Source: Mesostigma viride
Lineage: Eukaryota > Streptophyta > Mesostigmatophyceae > Mesostigmatales > Mesostigmataceae
Assembly: GCA_009746045.1 (NCBI GenBank)
Contig: RPFO01000774.1
Location: 122,001-186,000 of the forward strand
Direction: 5' to 3'
DNA length: 64,000 nucleotides
The notes beneath the pieces were generated by a model, which was given only the letters and a program-made list of their open reading frames with translations, searched no databases and was not told where the DNA came from. A program made the position numbers and the translations under genes. How positions within the stretch are numbered: position 1 is the first letter of the stretch; the number at the start of each line of letters is the position of its first letter. Positions 22,938-33,506 of the stretch are shown one piece after another.

Positions 22938-23145
22938 CCATGGCTGACATCATGCTCCGCCGTACGCGGGCTGATTTTGCGGTGCAGCAGGGCTATTAGG
23001 TTCCTCCCGTTAGGCGTTTCCATTGGTCTTATCGTAGTATAGAGCTTTGACATGGCTCTGTATATAGGTTTATAGCTGGGCGTTTGCTTTGGTTTGAGTG
23101 ATTTCACTCTGTTGTAAGTAATTATATTTTTAAGATATATATTAC
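22938..23145 (+). mobile_element. RL-B LINE 3' stub (first in chain)
   Basis: The last ~20 codons of RL-B (MADIMLRRTRADFAVQQGY-stop) plus the whole 3' UTR with its GAGTGATTTCACTC hairpin, ending in TTTTAAGATATATATTACG. Confidence 0.9.
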
Positions 23146-23149
23146 GTAT

Positions 23150-24530
23150 CCAGTCGGCCTTGGCGCAGCTGGTCCCGGGCCCCGACCTCCCGCCACATGC
23201 TATTCGCATTGCCTCCCTGCCTGCACGGATGGGTGGCTGCGGTCTGACTCGTGCCGCCCGGCTGGCCCCAGCAGCATTTTTGGGCTCCGTCGCTCAGTCG
23301 TGGGCGGAAAGCTGCCGGCTCCTGCCCCTTTTGGCTACGGCAGCGCCTGACCTCCTGGACCCCAGCAGCCCTTTGCCCTTCGTCACCGCCATCCAGGAGG
23401 CCTATGCTGAGATCCAGCAGGCCTGTTCTCCCGTCCGTGCCGCTCAGGCGGTACAGCGCCACCTCCCTCGCGGCACTCCCTCGGTCGCCTCCGTTCAATC
23501 TCCCGCCGCATTCCCTGCTCGCGTCATCGATAAACACCAGAGAACCTACGCGGGTATTCTGCACACGGCTGATTGGATTGCTCTTTTCGCGGACCTCAAC
23601 GCCCAGGGACGTGCGTGGCTGTTCTCGCTTTCCTTGCGGAGTGTGGGCTCGGCGTACCTTCGTGCTCTTCCCATGGCCCCCCCATTCGCCTTGGCTCCCA
23701 GCCACTACTCGGTGGCGCTCCGGCACCAGCTATTTGCCCCGCAGCCTCTTGTTCCGGCCGGGCGGCCTTGTGGTAGCTGTGGGCAGCCGCTGGATCCCAC
23801 GGGGACTCACTACCTTTCCTGCATGGGGGGCCAACAGAATCAGAATTGGTATTTGTATTTGCACACTGTCCTCCTGACGGTGGTGCTCGCCATGATTCGG
23901 TCGGTTTTCCCCCACGCGAACATCCGGTCCGAGGATGCGGATGGCGCTGCCTTCTATTCCCCAACCACCGGCCTGACATCGTGGTGCTGGACTTTGAGCT
24001 AGGGGGGTGGCCGGCATCTGCTTATTGACGTTTCGGTGGCGCGGCCCTTGGCTCTTAGCCACGTGGCTGGGGCCTCCCTCACGGCAGGTTACACGGCGGA
24101 CCGGGCGGAGCGGGCCAAGCTCCTGGCCTACGGCGACGTCGGGCACCATCGTGTGGTGCCCTTTGTCCTGGAGGAGTTTGGGGCCATGGGGCCCCTGACC
24201 TCCGCCTTCTTCAAGGAGTGTTGCCGGCTCCGGGAGGACCGGCTGGACCTGGAGGGCCAGCGGGCCCCATGGTCGGCGCGGACCTGGACGTCATATTGGC
24301 GTCAGCGCTTGTCGGTGGTGCTGACTCGGGCCATGGCTGACATCATGCTCCGCCGTACGCGGGCTGATTTTGCGGTGCAGCAGGGCTATTAGGTTCCTCC
24401 CGTTAGGCGTTTCCATTGGTCTTATCGTAGTATAGAGCTTTGACATGGCTCTGTATATAGGTTTATAGCTGGGCGTTTGCTTTGGTTTGAGTGATTTCAC
24501 TCTGTTGTAAGTAATTATATTTTTAATATA
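23150..24530 (+). pseudogene. RL-B LINE, 5'-truncated C-terminal half of ORF (second in chain)
   Basis: Starts in the RT thumb/linker region and includes the CCHC knuckle CGSCGQPLDPTGTHYLSC and the RLE motif RPDI...LLIDVSV. Against the 51.7-54.1 kb copy it has lost one C (about 23,960) and gained CTAG (about 23,998). These shift the frame and introduce a stop. The reading frame recovers to MADIMLRRTRADF and TAG at about 24,390, then the 3' UTR ends in a (TA)n run and ATTACG. Confidence 0.9.
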
Positions 24531-24557
24531 TATATATTACGTTGACAATATATAATA

Positions 24558-25215
24558 TGGGGCCGCCCTCTACTCACCCAACCACCGCCCCGACATTACC
24601 GTGCTTGACTACGACGGGCAGGGTTGCCACCTGCTCATCGATGTCTCCGTGGCTCGGCCGCTTTCCGGTCGCCACATCCTCCGGGCGGCTGTGGATGCCG
24701 GCGCTGCTGCCGCTGTGGCTGAGCGCGACAAGTTTGCCTCCTACGGCAATGTGGGGCCCCACCGGGTCATCCCCTTTGTCCTTGAGGAGTTCAGGGCCAT
24801 GGGCCCCAAGACAGCGGAGTTTTTCCACGAGTGCTGCCAGCGCCGTGAAGACCGCCTCGACCTCGAGGGTCAGACCGCCCCGTGGTCGGCCCGCACGTGG
24901 TCCTCGTATTGGCGGCAGCGTCTGTCACTCGCCCTCACTCGCACCGTGGCTGATGTGTTATTCCGCCGCACCCGGGCCGACTTTGTCGCGACCCACGCGG
25001 TCTAGATTCCTTCCAGGCCTGCATGGTGGGCCGGCAGCGCTGTTGCTGCGTGTAGTTTTGTGATGTATAGTTAGTTGTACCTTGTGCCGCTGGCGTGATC
25101 CTTGGATGTCTGTGTCAGATTACTATTAATTTCTTCAGGGTTATTCTCCCAGTCATCGGTTTTTTCCTTATGTTGCATGCCTATCTCACCTCCGTAATCT
25201 ATCATTCTCAATGAA
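24558..25215 (+). pseudogene. RL-A LINE 3' fragment (third in chain)
   Basis: Encodes the C-terminal RLE domain of RL-A (open from GAALYSPNHRPDI-like sequence to TRADFVATHAV-stop at 25,003-25,005). One base is missing from the C run near the RPD motif. The 3' UTR matches the 45.6-45.8 kb copy and ends CTCAATGAATATATA. The target words ATATATTACGTTGACA occur on both sides (24,530-24,552 and 25,215-25,238). Confidence 0.88.
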
Positions 25216-25221
25216 TATATA

Positions 25222-25510
25222 ATATATTACGTTGACAGCAATAACTTTCCGGCGTATTTTAAAGGATATATTGGTTTCTTTGTACTTGTTATGATACATA
25301 GTAGTCGTAAACGTGCAAGGGTGGCCTGAAATCGCCGAATCTAGCGACCATGCTGCACAACTTTGGTGCATGTGCCGAAATGCGCCATTTTGCGGCCACC
25401 GCCTGGGCCAAGGTAACGCCATCCATGCCTGGTAAAGCTGATTTATCGTTTTCCTATCGATGTTTGACGTTTATATATACGTTCTAGCTTGTGTAGCACA
25501 TTCTTTTTGC
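25222..25510. other. Unassigned region after LINE chain
   Basis: Resumes the host sequence interrupted at 22.94 kb (TTGACAGCAATAACTTTCC). No gene seen. Confidence 0.45.
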
Positions 25511-25532
25511 ATTAAAAAAAAATTAAATTATA

Positions 25533-25557
25533 ACATGTCTCCGTTGGGAGATCATGT
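25533..25557 (-). other. 3'-terminal bulged hairpin, CAAC loop
   Basis: ACATG / bulged A / TCTCC - CAAC - GGAGA / CATGT on the minus strand. Confidence 0.75.
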
Positions 25558-25796
25558 AGCACATATTCCAGGTTGGATGGGTGGTGAAGAGGAAGCCGCG
25601 TAATCGAACTAACCTAACTCTAAGCTATTATATCTAGTCTAGAAAAGCCTATCTACGCTACTCATCAAAACGGCTCCTCCTCTTGGGGGGAGGCGGCTTG
25701 CCCACAGGGGCTGGCGTGTGCGCCTTGACAATCTTCTGCCACCGCGTCTTGTCCTGCATGGCAGTCCAAAGACGGGAGAGAGAGTGGATGCGGTAC

Positions 25797-26705
25797 TCAA
25801 ACTGGGCTGGGACCACTAGGTCGGCCAGCAACATCTGGGTATATTCTGATCTGGGTATAGGTCATGGCATGTTTCCCTACCTTTTTAAGGATGTTCTTGG
25901 GGCCAGGCCAGGTCAAAATATGCCAACCTGGCTGGCCGAGCCGCTGGGGACCGGCCAGACCAAGGGCGGTGTCGACCTGGCTGGTGCGAGCAAGATGTCC
26001 TACAAATGCTATCCTACGCTGCCTAATCTCATCCGAAATACGAGGCATACCGTGATACAAAGACTCTAAGGACCTACGTTGAGAAAACCCAACATTCAGG
26101 ACCTGTCGGAGCATCCGGGTGACCGTGCCGTCTAGCTTGGCTTCCAGTGTTGCCGTGAGTGTCCATGCCTCGGCGCCATACGTGAGCACCGTGAGGACGA
26201 GGACCTAATGAAGAGCATGCGCTTGCGGTGCTCGTCCTGGAGGCCCTTGGAGCGCCAGTAGGTGTTGAGCGAACGGAGCTTGGCCCAGGAAAGGCTGATG
26301 CGGGTGTCCACATCGTCGGCAGTGTCAGGAAGCCAGCTCCCCAACAGATTGAAGCGGTCGCGGAACGGGACCTCCGTCCCGTCGAGCAGGCGCGGCAGCG
26401 GTGGTTAATTCACTGGAGGCCCCAATCACCATCGCCTCAGTTTTGACACTAATCTCCAACCCCACCGCCCTCGCCTCCAGGCCCAGACAGTCCAGCCAGG
26501 TCTGAATGTGCTCGGGGCGCGCGATGAGGGTGGTGTCGTCCGCATAAATCAGGTCAGCCAGGCGGTAACCCGTGCTAGCTAACCCCGCCGTGCCCACGCT
26601 CGTTAAGGATGTCCAAGCCTGGCTCGAACCCCAGGCTGAGAGCAGTATAAAGCGCGCACGTGCCTGGCGCATGACGTCGGTGGTCCACGACAATAATATG
26701 TATAA
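25797..26705 (-). pseudogene. AP-B LINE RT C-terminal part (downstream of RL-B insertion)
   Basis: 26,693-26,410 encodes motif C (LADLIYADDTTLI) and VGLEISVKTEAMVIGA. The frame then breaks at an apparent TTAA insertion (about 26,404); removing it restores a SEPPLPRLLDG-like continuation parallel to AP-A. 26,189-25,797 encodes TYGAEAWTLTATLEAKLDG and RQRRIAFVGHLART. Around 25,845 a ~16-bp phrase is duplicated in tandem. Confidence 0.8.
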
Positions 26706-27170
26706 TTAATGAACACGGCAGGTTACACGGCGGACCGGGCGGAGCGGGCCAAGCTCCTGGCCTACGGCGACGTCGGGCACCATCGTGTGGTGCCCTTTGT
26801 CCTGGAGGAGTTTGGGGCCATGGGGCCCCTGACCTCCGCCTTCTTCAAGGAGTGTTGCCGGCTCCGGGAGGACCGGCTGGACCTGGAGGGCCAGCGGGCC
26901 CCATGGTCGGCGCGGACCTCAGTGGACGTCATGCATATTGGCGTCAGCGCTTGTCGGTGGCGCTGACTCGGGCCATGGCTGACATCATGCTCCGCCGTAC
27001 GCGGGCTGATTTTGCGGTGCAGCAGGGCTATTAGGTTCCTCCCGTTAGGAGTTTCCATTGGTCTTATCGTAGTATAGAGATTTGACATGGCTCTGTATAG
27101 AGGTTTATAGCTGGGCGTTTGCTTTGGTTTGAGTGATTTCACTCTGCTGTAAGTAATTATATTATTAAAT
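26706..27170 (+). mobile_element. RL-B LINE 3' fragment inserted in AP-B
   Basis: Carries the RL-B C-terminus and 3' UTR. The flanks share TAATGAAC (about 26,697-26,705 and 27,172-27,181). Relative to other RL-B copies it has two 4-nt insertions, near 26,920 (CAGT/TCAG) and 26,932 (TGCA/GCAT), each shifting the frame. Confidence 0.88.
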
Positions 27171-27180
27171 ATATAATGAA

Positions 27181-29372
27181 CAGGTATGGAGACAGGACAC
27201 AACCTTGCCACGCCCCGTGGTGAAGGGGGAATGGTGGGGTGGTGCCTTCCGCAGTCCGCACTACTGCCTGTGAGCCCTCATACAGTCGGCGAATGGCAGC
27301 AATAAACGCTGGTGCCAGGCACTCGGTCCAGAGCTAGGATGGCCCAAAGAGCCTCCCAGAGGACCGTGTCAAAGGCCTTGATATAGTCAACAAAAATGAA
27401 GACCAGCGGCAAACTGTCAGGGCAAAGGCGACGCACCTCCTCCATCAACCGACGCGCGAAAAACACAGCCATGACAGTGTTACGACCACGACGAAAACCC
27501 ATCTGAGACTCACCCAGGTGTGGGTCCAGCGCGGCGCGGAGCCTGTGCACAGCATCATGCGCATGAAGACCTTCAGCGCGGCGCTCTGGAGGCAGACACC
27601 CCGGTAGTTACCGGGGTCAGCAGCAGAGCCCTTCTTGTACAGCATGACGCGGATGGCCGTCTGCCACTCAGCAGGCGGAGGCTCGTCAGCTCGAGCAGGA
27701 CACGGTTGCAGAACGCCAGCAGAAGATCCTTAACCGCCAGATCAGGGGTCGACCCCTGATCTTCAACAGCTCAGCAGAAAGGTGGCCGGCACCGACCGCT
27801 GCATCGTACCGCAGGCGAGCAAGGGCGCCGTCCAATTCCTTCAAAGTGAAGGGGGGGACGACATCGTCAGTGGCAAGGCAGCCCTCCTGCAAGGCGGGGA
27901 CTTGGTAGTCCGCGGCCGAGGAGGGGGGCGCTGGTGGCGGCGGGGGTCCGGCGACCCCGAGGCGGGCGGCCGTCTCGGGGTGAAGCGGCGGGGGGGGGCG
28001 CGAGCCCCACCGGTCAAGGAAACATTGTGGGCCAACCAGCGGTCAAGGCTGACCGGCGCCGTGCCGTCCCCCGTGTGCTCCACCGGGGTGCGCTGCCGCC
28101 GGCCGCCGAGCCGGTCGAGGTGGTACCACATGTCCTTGCCCTGGTTGCGGGCCTGGCAGGCCTTGGCATCCGCGATGCACTGGGCCGCCTCCGCGTCCTG
28201 AGCGTGCTCGTAGGCCTCCACGAGGGCGGCCTTGAGCACTGGTTTCTGCAGCGGGTCCCGGTTACGCTTGAGGCGGTGCCGGGCGGCCAAGACCTTGGGG
28301 TCCTGGCGGTAGAGCGGGCCGGGGCGGCGGCGGGGCATGGCCGGCAGGTGCCGGGCCGCCAGCAACGGGGCACGGGCCGCAAAGCCCGCAAAAATGGCGG
28401 CGTTGGGGGCACCCTTGTCCAGCTCGTCGACGTCCGCCCGGGCGTCCAGGGCCGACAGGTATACTCCAGTCGGCACCGGTTCCGCTCGTGTTTGGCGTCC
28501 GTCCAGTCCTCGGGATCTCCCTTGACCGGACGTAGAGCAGACCAGTCAGGGCGGACCACTGGGGCGCGGCGCGCGGGGACGTGGAACCGGAGCCGAAGGG
28601 TCGCGCGCACCAACCGGTGGTCAGAGCACACCGTCGGCGTGTCAAACACTCGTGTGTCCAGGACCGAGGTGCACCGGGACTGCCGCGTACCACCACGTAG
28701 TCCAAACAGGCCTGACGGCCGTTAGGGCCACGAAAAGTGACCAAGTCCTGTGAGGGACGTTGGAAGTGGCAGTTGACAGCAACCATCCCGCTATCCCGCA
28801 AAAAGGCAGAAAACAGGGGAGTGTTGTCGTTAGCAGTAGTGGCAGCAGGAGCAAAGCGGCTGCCAGCAGTGCCCACGGGGAGCGTGGCATTGGCGTCGAG
28901 CAGCATAACCAAAAAGTGGCGGGCCGGAGTGACCCCCTCAAGGTTATGCAAGGATCGATTCGAAGAACTCCTCACGGGCCGACTCAGGTAGACCACTGTG
29001 GGGCGCGTAGCCCACCCCCACCGTGAGGTGGTGTTTAGACCGCCCCTCGACAGAGGTGAAATGTGCTACCATAAGGCGTGGGGTTAGAAACTTAAGCGTG
29101 CTGAGGCTAGCAACTGCCAGCGGCGAACACAAAAGACCAACACCACCTTGGCCAGACGTACCGGCGGCTGCCAGCGAAGTAAAACCGCCAGCCACCCGCC
29201 AAGCGATCAGTGCTCACCATGCCAAGTGGCACCGTGCGGCCGTGTTCCTGGACGCCTAATATAGATACACGATGCTCAATGCAAAAGGCGACTAGCTCAG
29301 GACTCTACCCGGCAGCTATGGTCGTCATCTAGCAATGTGCGGGTGTTAAAAGTGGCAAGGGCCAAGGATGCC
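27181..29372 (-). pseudogene. AP-B LINE AP-endonuclease and RT N-terminal part
   Basis: In coding order: 29,370-28,944 gives an endonuclease start (ATFNTRTL, later VGVGYAP); 28,996-28,650 gives LLDANATL, TFRGPNGRQACLDYVVVRGS; about 28,630 gives CSDHRLVRATL. The Asn, Tyr-Ala-Pro, Asp-Tyr and Ser-Asp-His motifs are those of exonuclease III/APE-type LINE nucleases, which nick the target. After an Arg/Ala-rich linker (28,476-27,900), 27,890-27,278 gives the RT start (VVPPFTLKELDGALARL), GNYRGVCLQSAALKVF, MGFRRGRNTVMAVFF and VDYIKAFDTVLW. At least five frame changes separate these blocks. Confidence 0.85.
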
Positions 29373-29402
29373 TGCTGGCCCACCACACTAGGAACTCAAT
29401 TT

Positions 29403-29745
29403 CTGAGAAAATTCTCAAAACCCCTCAATTTTCTCACCCCTTTGAGAAAAAAGGTGAGAAAAGTGAGAAAAATCTCAATTTTTTTCCGCAAACGCTAGAC
29501 AACAAAATCTCACCAGGGTGAGATTTTGGTGAGAAAAAGGGGGTTTGGGTGAGATTTGGGTGAGAAAAAACCCTAAAGTGAGAAAAAAGGTGAGAATGGG
29601 TGAGAAAAAGTGAGAAAAAGTGAGAAAAAGTGAGAAAAGTGAGAAATTTCTCACCAAGAGTATAACACAAGAAAAATCACGAGTCAAATTGGTGAGAAAT
29701 TTCTCACCAAGAGTATAACACGAGAAAAATCACGAGCTTTATTTC
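29403..29745. repeat. GTGAGAAAA-type minisatellite
   Basis: Irregular tandem array of a 9-11 bp GTGAGAAAA unit with variants such as GGTGAGATTTGG. It ends with two copies of a ~45-bp phrase (GAGAAATTTCTCACCAAGAG). It begins at CACTAGGAACTC, a phrase that also ends the opposite-strand array at 36.3 kb. Confidence 0.85.
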
Positions 29746-29761
29746 ATTAATGTGAAAATAA

Positions 29762-30310
29762 ACTCAGCACCACTAATTAATTAATTACATGATAAATTAA
29801 ACTCGTGCTCCCGTTGGGTCACGGAGCACCGAAGTGCTTTTAATCCCTGCGTGTGCACAACAGAAAGGGCACAGACCCCCTTTCTCCTTCATGCCAAAGG
29901 CATGTCGCAGCTGCTATTGGACCCGATAAACGATCCGGCAATCTGTGGGTGCAATAAGACCCATGTGAGCATATGATAACAGGTGCGTGGGCAAGTAATC
30001 TGAGCAAAGCCATGACGTAGCATGGTTGTACAAGGACTAAGCTAAGGCTATGGCTGGTTGTGTACCGTGTGTTAGCGGTGCACGTGACTAGGTATAATGG
30101 CTCAGCTAGGCAAACATTCTAGGCATGGCTGCCATGGCGGCAGAGACTACCAATGATTACAAGCTAGGGCTATTCTAGCCCGCAGGGGGCGTCCACATCT
30201 TGTGGTTGATCATCAGGTCCCCGCCCCTCCAATACACCTTGGGACTTGGGACGTCAGGATTGTTGATGCCCAGCACGTTGAACGCGTTGTGTCAGCACAG
30301 CGATCCCCCC
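29762..30310 (-). mobile_element. ORF1-only LINE-like element, 5'-truncated third copy
   Basis: Minus-strand coding sequence ends VYWRGGDLMINHKMW-TPPAG-stop at 30,177-30,175, the same ORF1 C-terminal signature as 1.2 kb (VYWKGAAIYVGHKPW). A ~350-nt 3' UTR leads to a damaged hairpin (29,806-29,829; three bases of the 3' arm missing) and a TTAAT tail. Again no RT lies between ORF1 and the 3' end. Confidence 0.6.
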
Positions 30311-30334
30311 TGCATCCAAACAAAGGCACACCGA

Positions 30335-30655
30335 TAACCAAGAAAAGAGTATGCAAATGTGTAGCCTTGTTCATTGAAATTATGGCTGGCTTACGCAAAG
30401 AGCGACTGTAAGATGACCTGTACAGTGGGGCCGGAAACAGCTTGCTTGATCAGGGCGTGTTTTTCGAGCTTCACTGGCCGGGAGTGTCTAGTGGTGAGAA
30501 CCATTGCTGCGATCGCTTTCCCACCATTTACGAGGAAATACCCGCAAATGAAAAACCACTGAAACGGTCTAGCTAGTCAGTCATTACATTAGCCACATGC
30601 CATCATGCATGTTTCCAAACGTCCAAGAACTGCACACGGTGCAAATGCAAAAATC
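30335..30655 (-). mobile_element. PLE 3' region fragment, minus strand
   Basis: Reverse complement of the PLE sequence from the TTTGCACCGTGTGCAGTTC block to AATTTCAATG. It is diverged from the other copies by about one base in ten. Both ends are ragged. Confidence 0.75.
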
Positions 30656-31195
30656 CGGAGGACACGACCTCATTGCTTCATATTTGTATGCAGAAGAATA
30701 AAAAAGTAACATGCATTAAGGGCCCGTCTGCATAAAGGGCCTGAATTCTGATGCGGGCCCAACGGCAGCACCGCCATAGCAGATAAGGGCCCGCAGTCTG
30801 ATGCGGGCCCCACGGCACCACCGCCATAGCAGAGCTCGAAGGTCGTGGTGCGCGTCAAACGTACGTAAGCCCTTTGTCGGTAGGTGCCGTTGGGGTCAAA
30901 TTGGGTGCCGCCAAAATCGGGCCGACGCGTCAATAGACTGAGGCCGTCGATGAGTGCCATCATGCGGCTTGGGTCACTTCTGTTGGAGAACTTCAGCTAA
31001 GTTAACTTAATGCAAACCACTGGTCGCCCGCGTCGGGAACCGGCCCAACGGCTCTCCCGCAACAGAAAATTACGCGGCATACTGCATAAGTCGTCGGATT
31101 GTTACATTTCGACGGTCACGATTTCATGATGAGGTTTGCGTTCAATTTGCCGCAGTTTGCCGCCCAGAGAAAGTAGTCGTTGGACTCGTTGCCCA
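30656..31195. other. Unassigned; contains a ~56-bp tandem duplication
   Basis: GGGCCCGCAGTCTGATGCGG and neighbours are duplicated at about 30,732-30,835, each with GGCA(G)CACCGCCATAGCAG. A 97-codon minus-strand frame (30,963-30,670) spans it, but nothing supports it as a gene. Confidence 0.45.
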
Positions 31196-31199
31196 CGAT

Positions 31200-31424
31200 G
31201 AAACACAATCAAGCAAGCCGTTTGCGGCCCCACCGTCTAGGTCATGTAGTCGCTCTTCACGTCAGCCAGCCATAATTTCAATGCACAAGGCTACACATTT
31301 CCATCTCCATTCATATTCATAATCCTGCACGACTCGAAAATGCGGACAAGATAACGGCAGGCTCATCGAGCTACCATGGTCCGGATTCTCCCGATTTCTG
31401 GCCTGCGCTGGTTGTCTCCTTGAT
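31200..31424 (+). mobile_element. PLE 3' UTR fragment, diverged
   Basis: From CAAGC(A)..GTTTGCGGCCCCACCGTCTAGG to the terminal CTCCTTGAT. No TSD was found. Confidence 0.75.
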
Positions 31425-32061
31425 ATTGGCAACTCTCTCCGGTAAGAGATTTTCCGCAGTTTGGCTGTTTCGAAACGTTAATTAAGTGAGATGCCTTCGG
31501 ATCAGGAGACTCACACAGCCGCGAAATCATGCCAAAGGTCATATGTTCGATCCCTTGCTGGTAGCTTCTGAGCTTTCTTATTTTCTGTGTTCCGCGGAAT
31601 CTCAGATTTGGGCCGCTAGCGTTTTCACGTTTGTTGCTTTCTGATCCGACGACAACGTTGTGCCTTGCTCGTGTGACATCTGGCGCATGGTGTGATTCAT
31701 GTGTATGGTGCTGCCTTGCCACATGGGGCTGAAGGTATAGATGTTTATCTGCAAGGGCCTGTTTTTTTTCCCCCGGCCTCTTGCATGCATGGATGTGTAG
31801 AATTGTATGTTGATGGAATTATGATTTGCCATACACATTTGCTGCATGGATTTTTAGGTGGTGCTGAGCTCAAGATCCTTGTAGAACGCTTACATCTATG
31901 TCAAGGATCTGATTTCTTTTCCTCTTGCGTATATTGTGTCGGTTTGCTTTATTTCTTGCAGGGACCACGAGAGTAAAATGCAAGCGGTTCCACTTTCAAG
32001 TCAGCATGTGACGCCCTGTCGACCGGCCCGCTTTGTTAGCTAGCTACCATATAGTATTTGA
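31425..32061. other. Unassigned region
   Basis: No supported gene. Short overlapping frames only. Confidence 0.45.
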
Positions 32062-32216
32062 TGACAGGCATTGAATGCGGAAGATGTCATAACGCCATAA
32101 CAGACTGTGTTGAACAGGCATTGAATGCCGAAGATGTCATAACGCCATAACAGACTGTGTTGAACAGGCATATTTGAATGCCGAAGATGTACATAACGCC
32201 ATAACAGTGTTGAATA
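32062..32216. repeat. ~50-bp tandem repeat, three units
   Basis: AACAGGCATTGAATGC..GAAGATGTCATAACGCC repeated three times. The third unit has a 3-nt and a 1-nt insertion and lacks GACT. Confidence 0.85.
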
Positions 32217-32278
32217 GTTGAATCAACGGGTTCTTGCAGCTGTAAACATTAAAATTATTCAAACATTTAATGACACTA

Positions 32279-33193
32279 GATTTGCACGATTTGAAAGCCC
32301 GTCTAGATAGCCTCCTTACTCGTCTGTATGCACGTAGGCCTCACGGGCGCAACCACCTGCACGTGCGTGTTTCTCAGACCAAGCCCACGGCAACGTGGCT
32401 CTCAGGGATCGCGGCAGGTGCTATCGTGCGGGATGGTTATAATTATATTATCACGAAGGCTGACCTTGTCCATTGGATCTCTTATCTTGTTGATAACACC
32501 TTCATCTGTTTTGCGGGCAATGTATACCAACAAGCTATCGGCATCCCTATGGGCACTAACTGTGCCGGGCTCCTTGCAAACCTCTATCTATACACTTATG
32601 AGCTTGCATTCATGGAGAATCTCATTGCCTCAAACGATGATGTTCTCATCAGGCGTTTTATCCATACATGTCGATACATTGATGATGTCATCGCTTTCGA
32701 CAACCCTGATTTCGCAACCCATTTGTATATCACCGCTGGTCTGCCTGGCATCTACCCGCAAGCGTCCCTCACATTAAAGCTCACGTCGGAGGATACTCAT
32801 TGCAATTAGGTACTCGATCTTAACATTACCCATAACAAGAAGGGCTGGCGTACGGCTGTCTATGATAAGCGCAAGGATCCTAAATACCAGCAAATTCCTT
32901 TTATTCGTTACCCCGATATTCACAGTCTCCTTTCCCACACAGCAAAATATGGTGTTGTTCTTTCTCAGTTACATCGTTTTTCCCATCTTTGTTCTTATCG
33001 TGTTGATTTCATCACGACTCTTGTTGAACTCTTGCAGCGTTTATTGGTCAAAGACTATGACCGAGCCATTATGCTCCGACAAGTCCGATGTTTTTTGCAA
33101 CGTCACCCACATCTGTTCGGTGCTGCCCCTTGGCACAAGCTCTACAAACAGGTCGTGGACCGGCTGGATCGCATAGTATCTCCGCACATCTGA
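32279..33193 (+). pseudogene. PLE RT fragment with in-frame stop
   Basis: Retains motif B (IGIPMGTNCAG) and YIDD. The codons AAT TAC CTC of copy 1 are replaced by AAT TAG GTA CTC (32,804-32,815), a net +3 change that keeps frame but inserts a stop. The N-terminal half is missing. Confidence 0.88.
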
Positions 33194-33506
33194 ACCCTGT
33201 GATGCCAGATCTCCTTTGCGGCCGTTCCGAGCTTGGCACTGAATTCGTTGTCCACATCGTCGCGTCGCTGCCGCAACACGATGTTTTCTGGCATCCGCGG
33301 GCTTTTGGTTCCCGCCGCACATTTGAAAGTGCTGTCCTCCGGCTTTTTGCCTTTGCACCGTGTGCAGTTCTTGGACGTTTGGAATCATGGCATGGCTAAC
33401 GTGATGACTGACTAGCTAGACCTTTTCAGTGGTTTTCCATTTGCGGGTATTTCCTCGTAAATGGTGGGAGAGCGATCGCAGCAATGGTGCTCACCACTAG
33501 ACACTC

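Larger units (their letters stand above)
25513..29372 (-). mobile_element. AP-B LINE, longest copy, interrupted by RL-B
   Basis: Minus-strand element running from an ATFNTRTL-like endonuclease start near 29,370 to the hairpin at 25,533-25,557 and an A/T tail at about 25,513. It is split by an RL-B fragment at 26,706-27,170. It carries both AP endonuclease and RT but is littered with frameshifts and stops. Confidence 0.85.

Noticed and set aside
29403-29745. Telomeric or interstitial telomere repeat
   Set aside because: The unit GTGAGAAAA matches neither TTTAGGG nor TTTTAGGG, the plant and Chlamydomonas telomere repeats.
30670-30963. 97-codon minus-strand frame as a gene
   Set aside because: Spans a tandem duplication, ends in repetitive sequence and shows no domain or supporting context.
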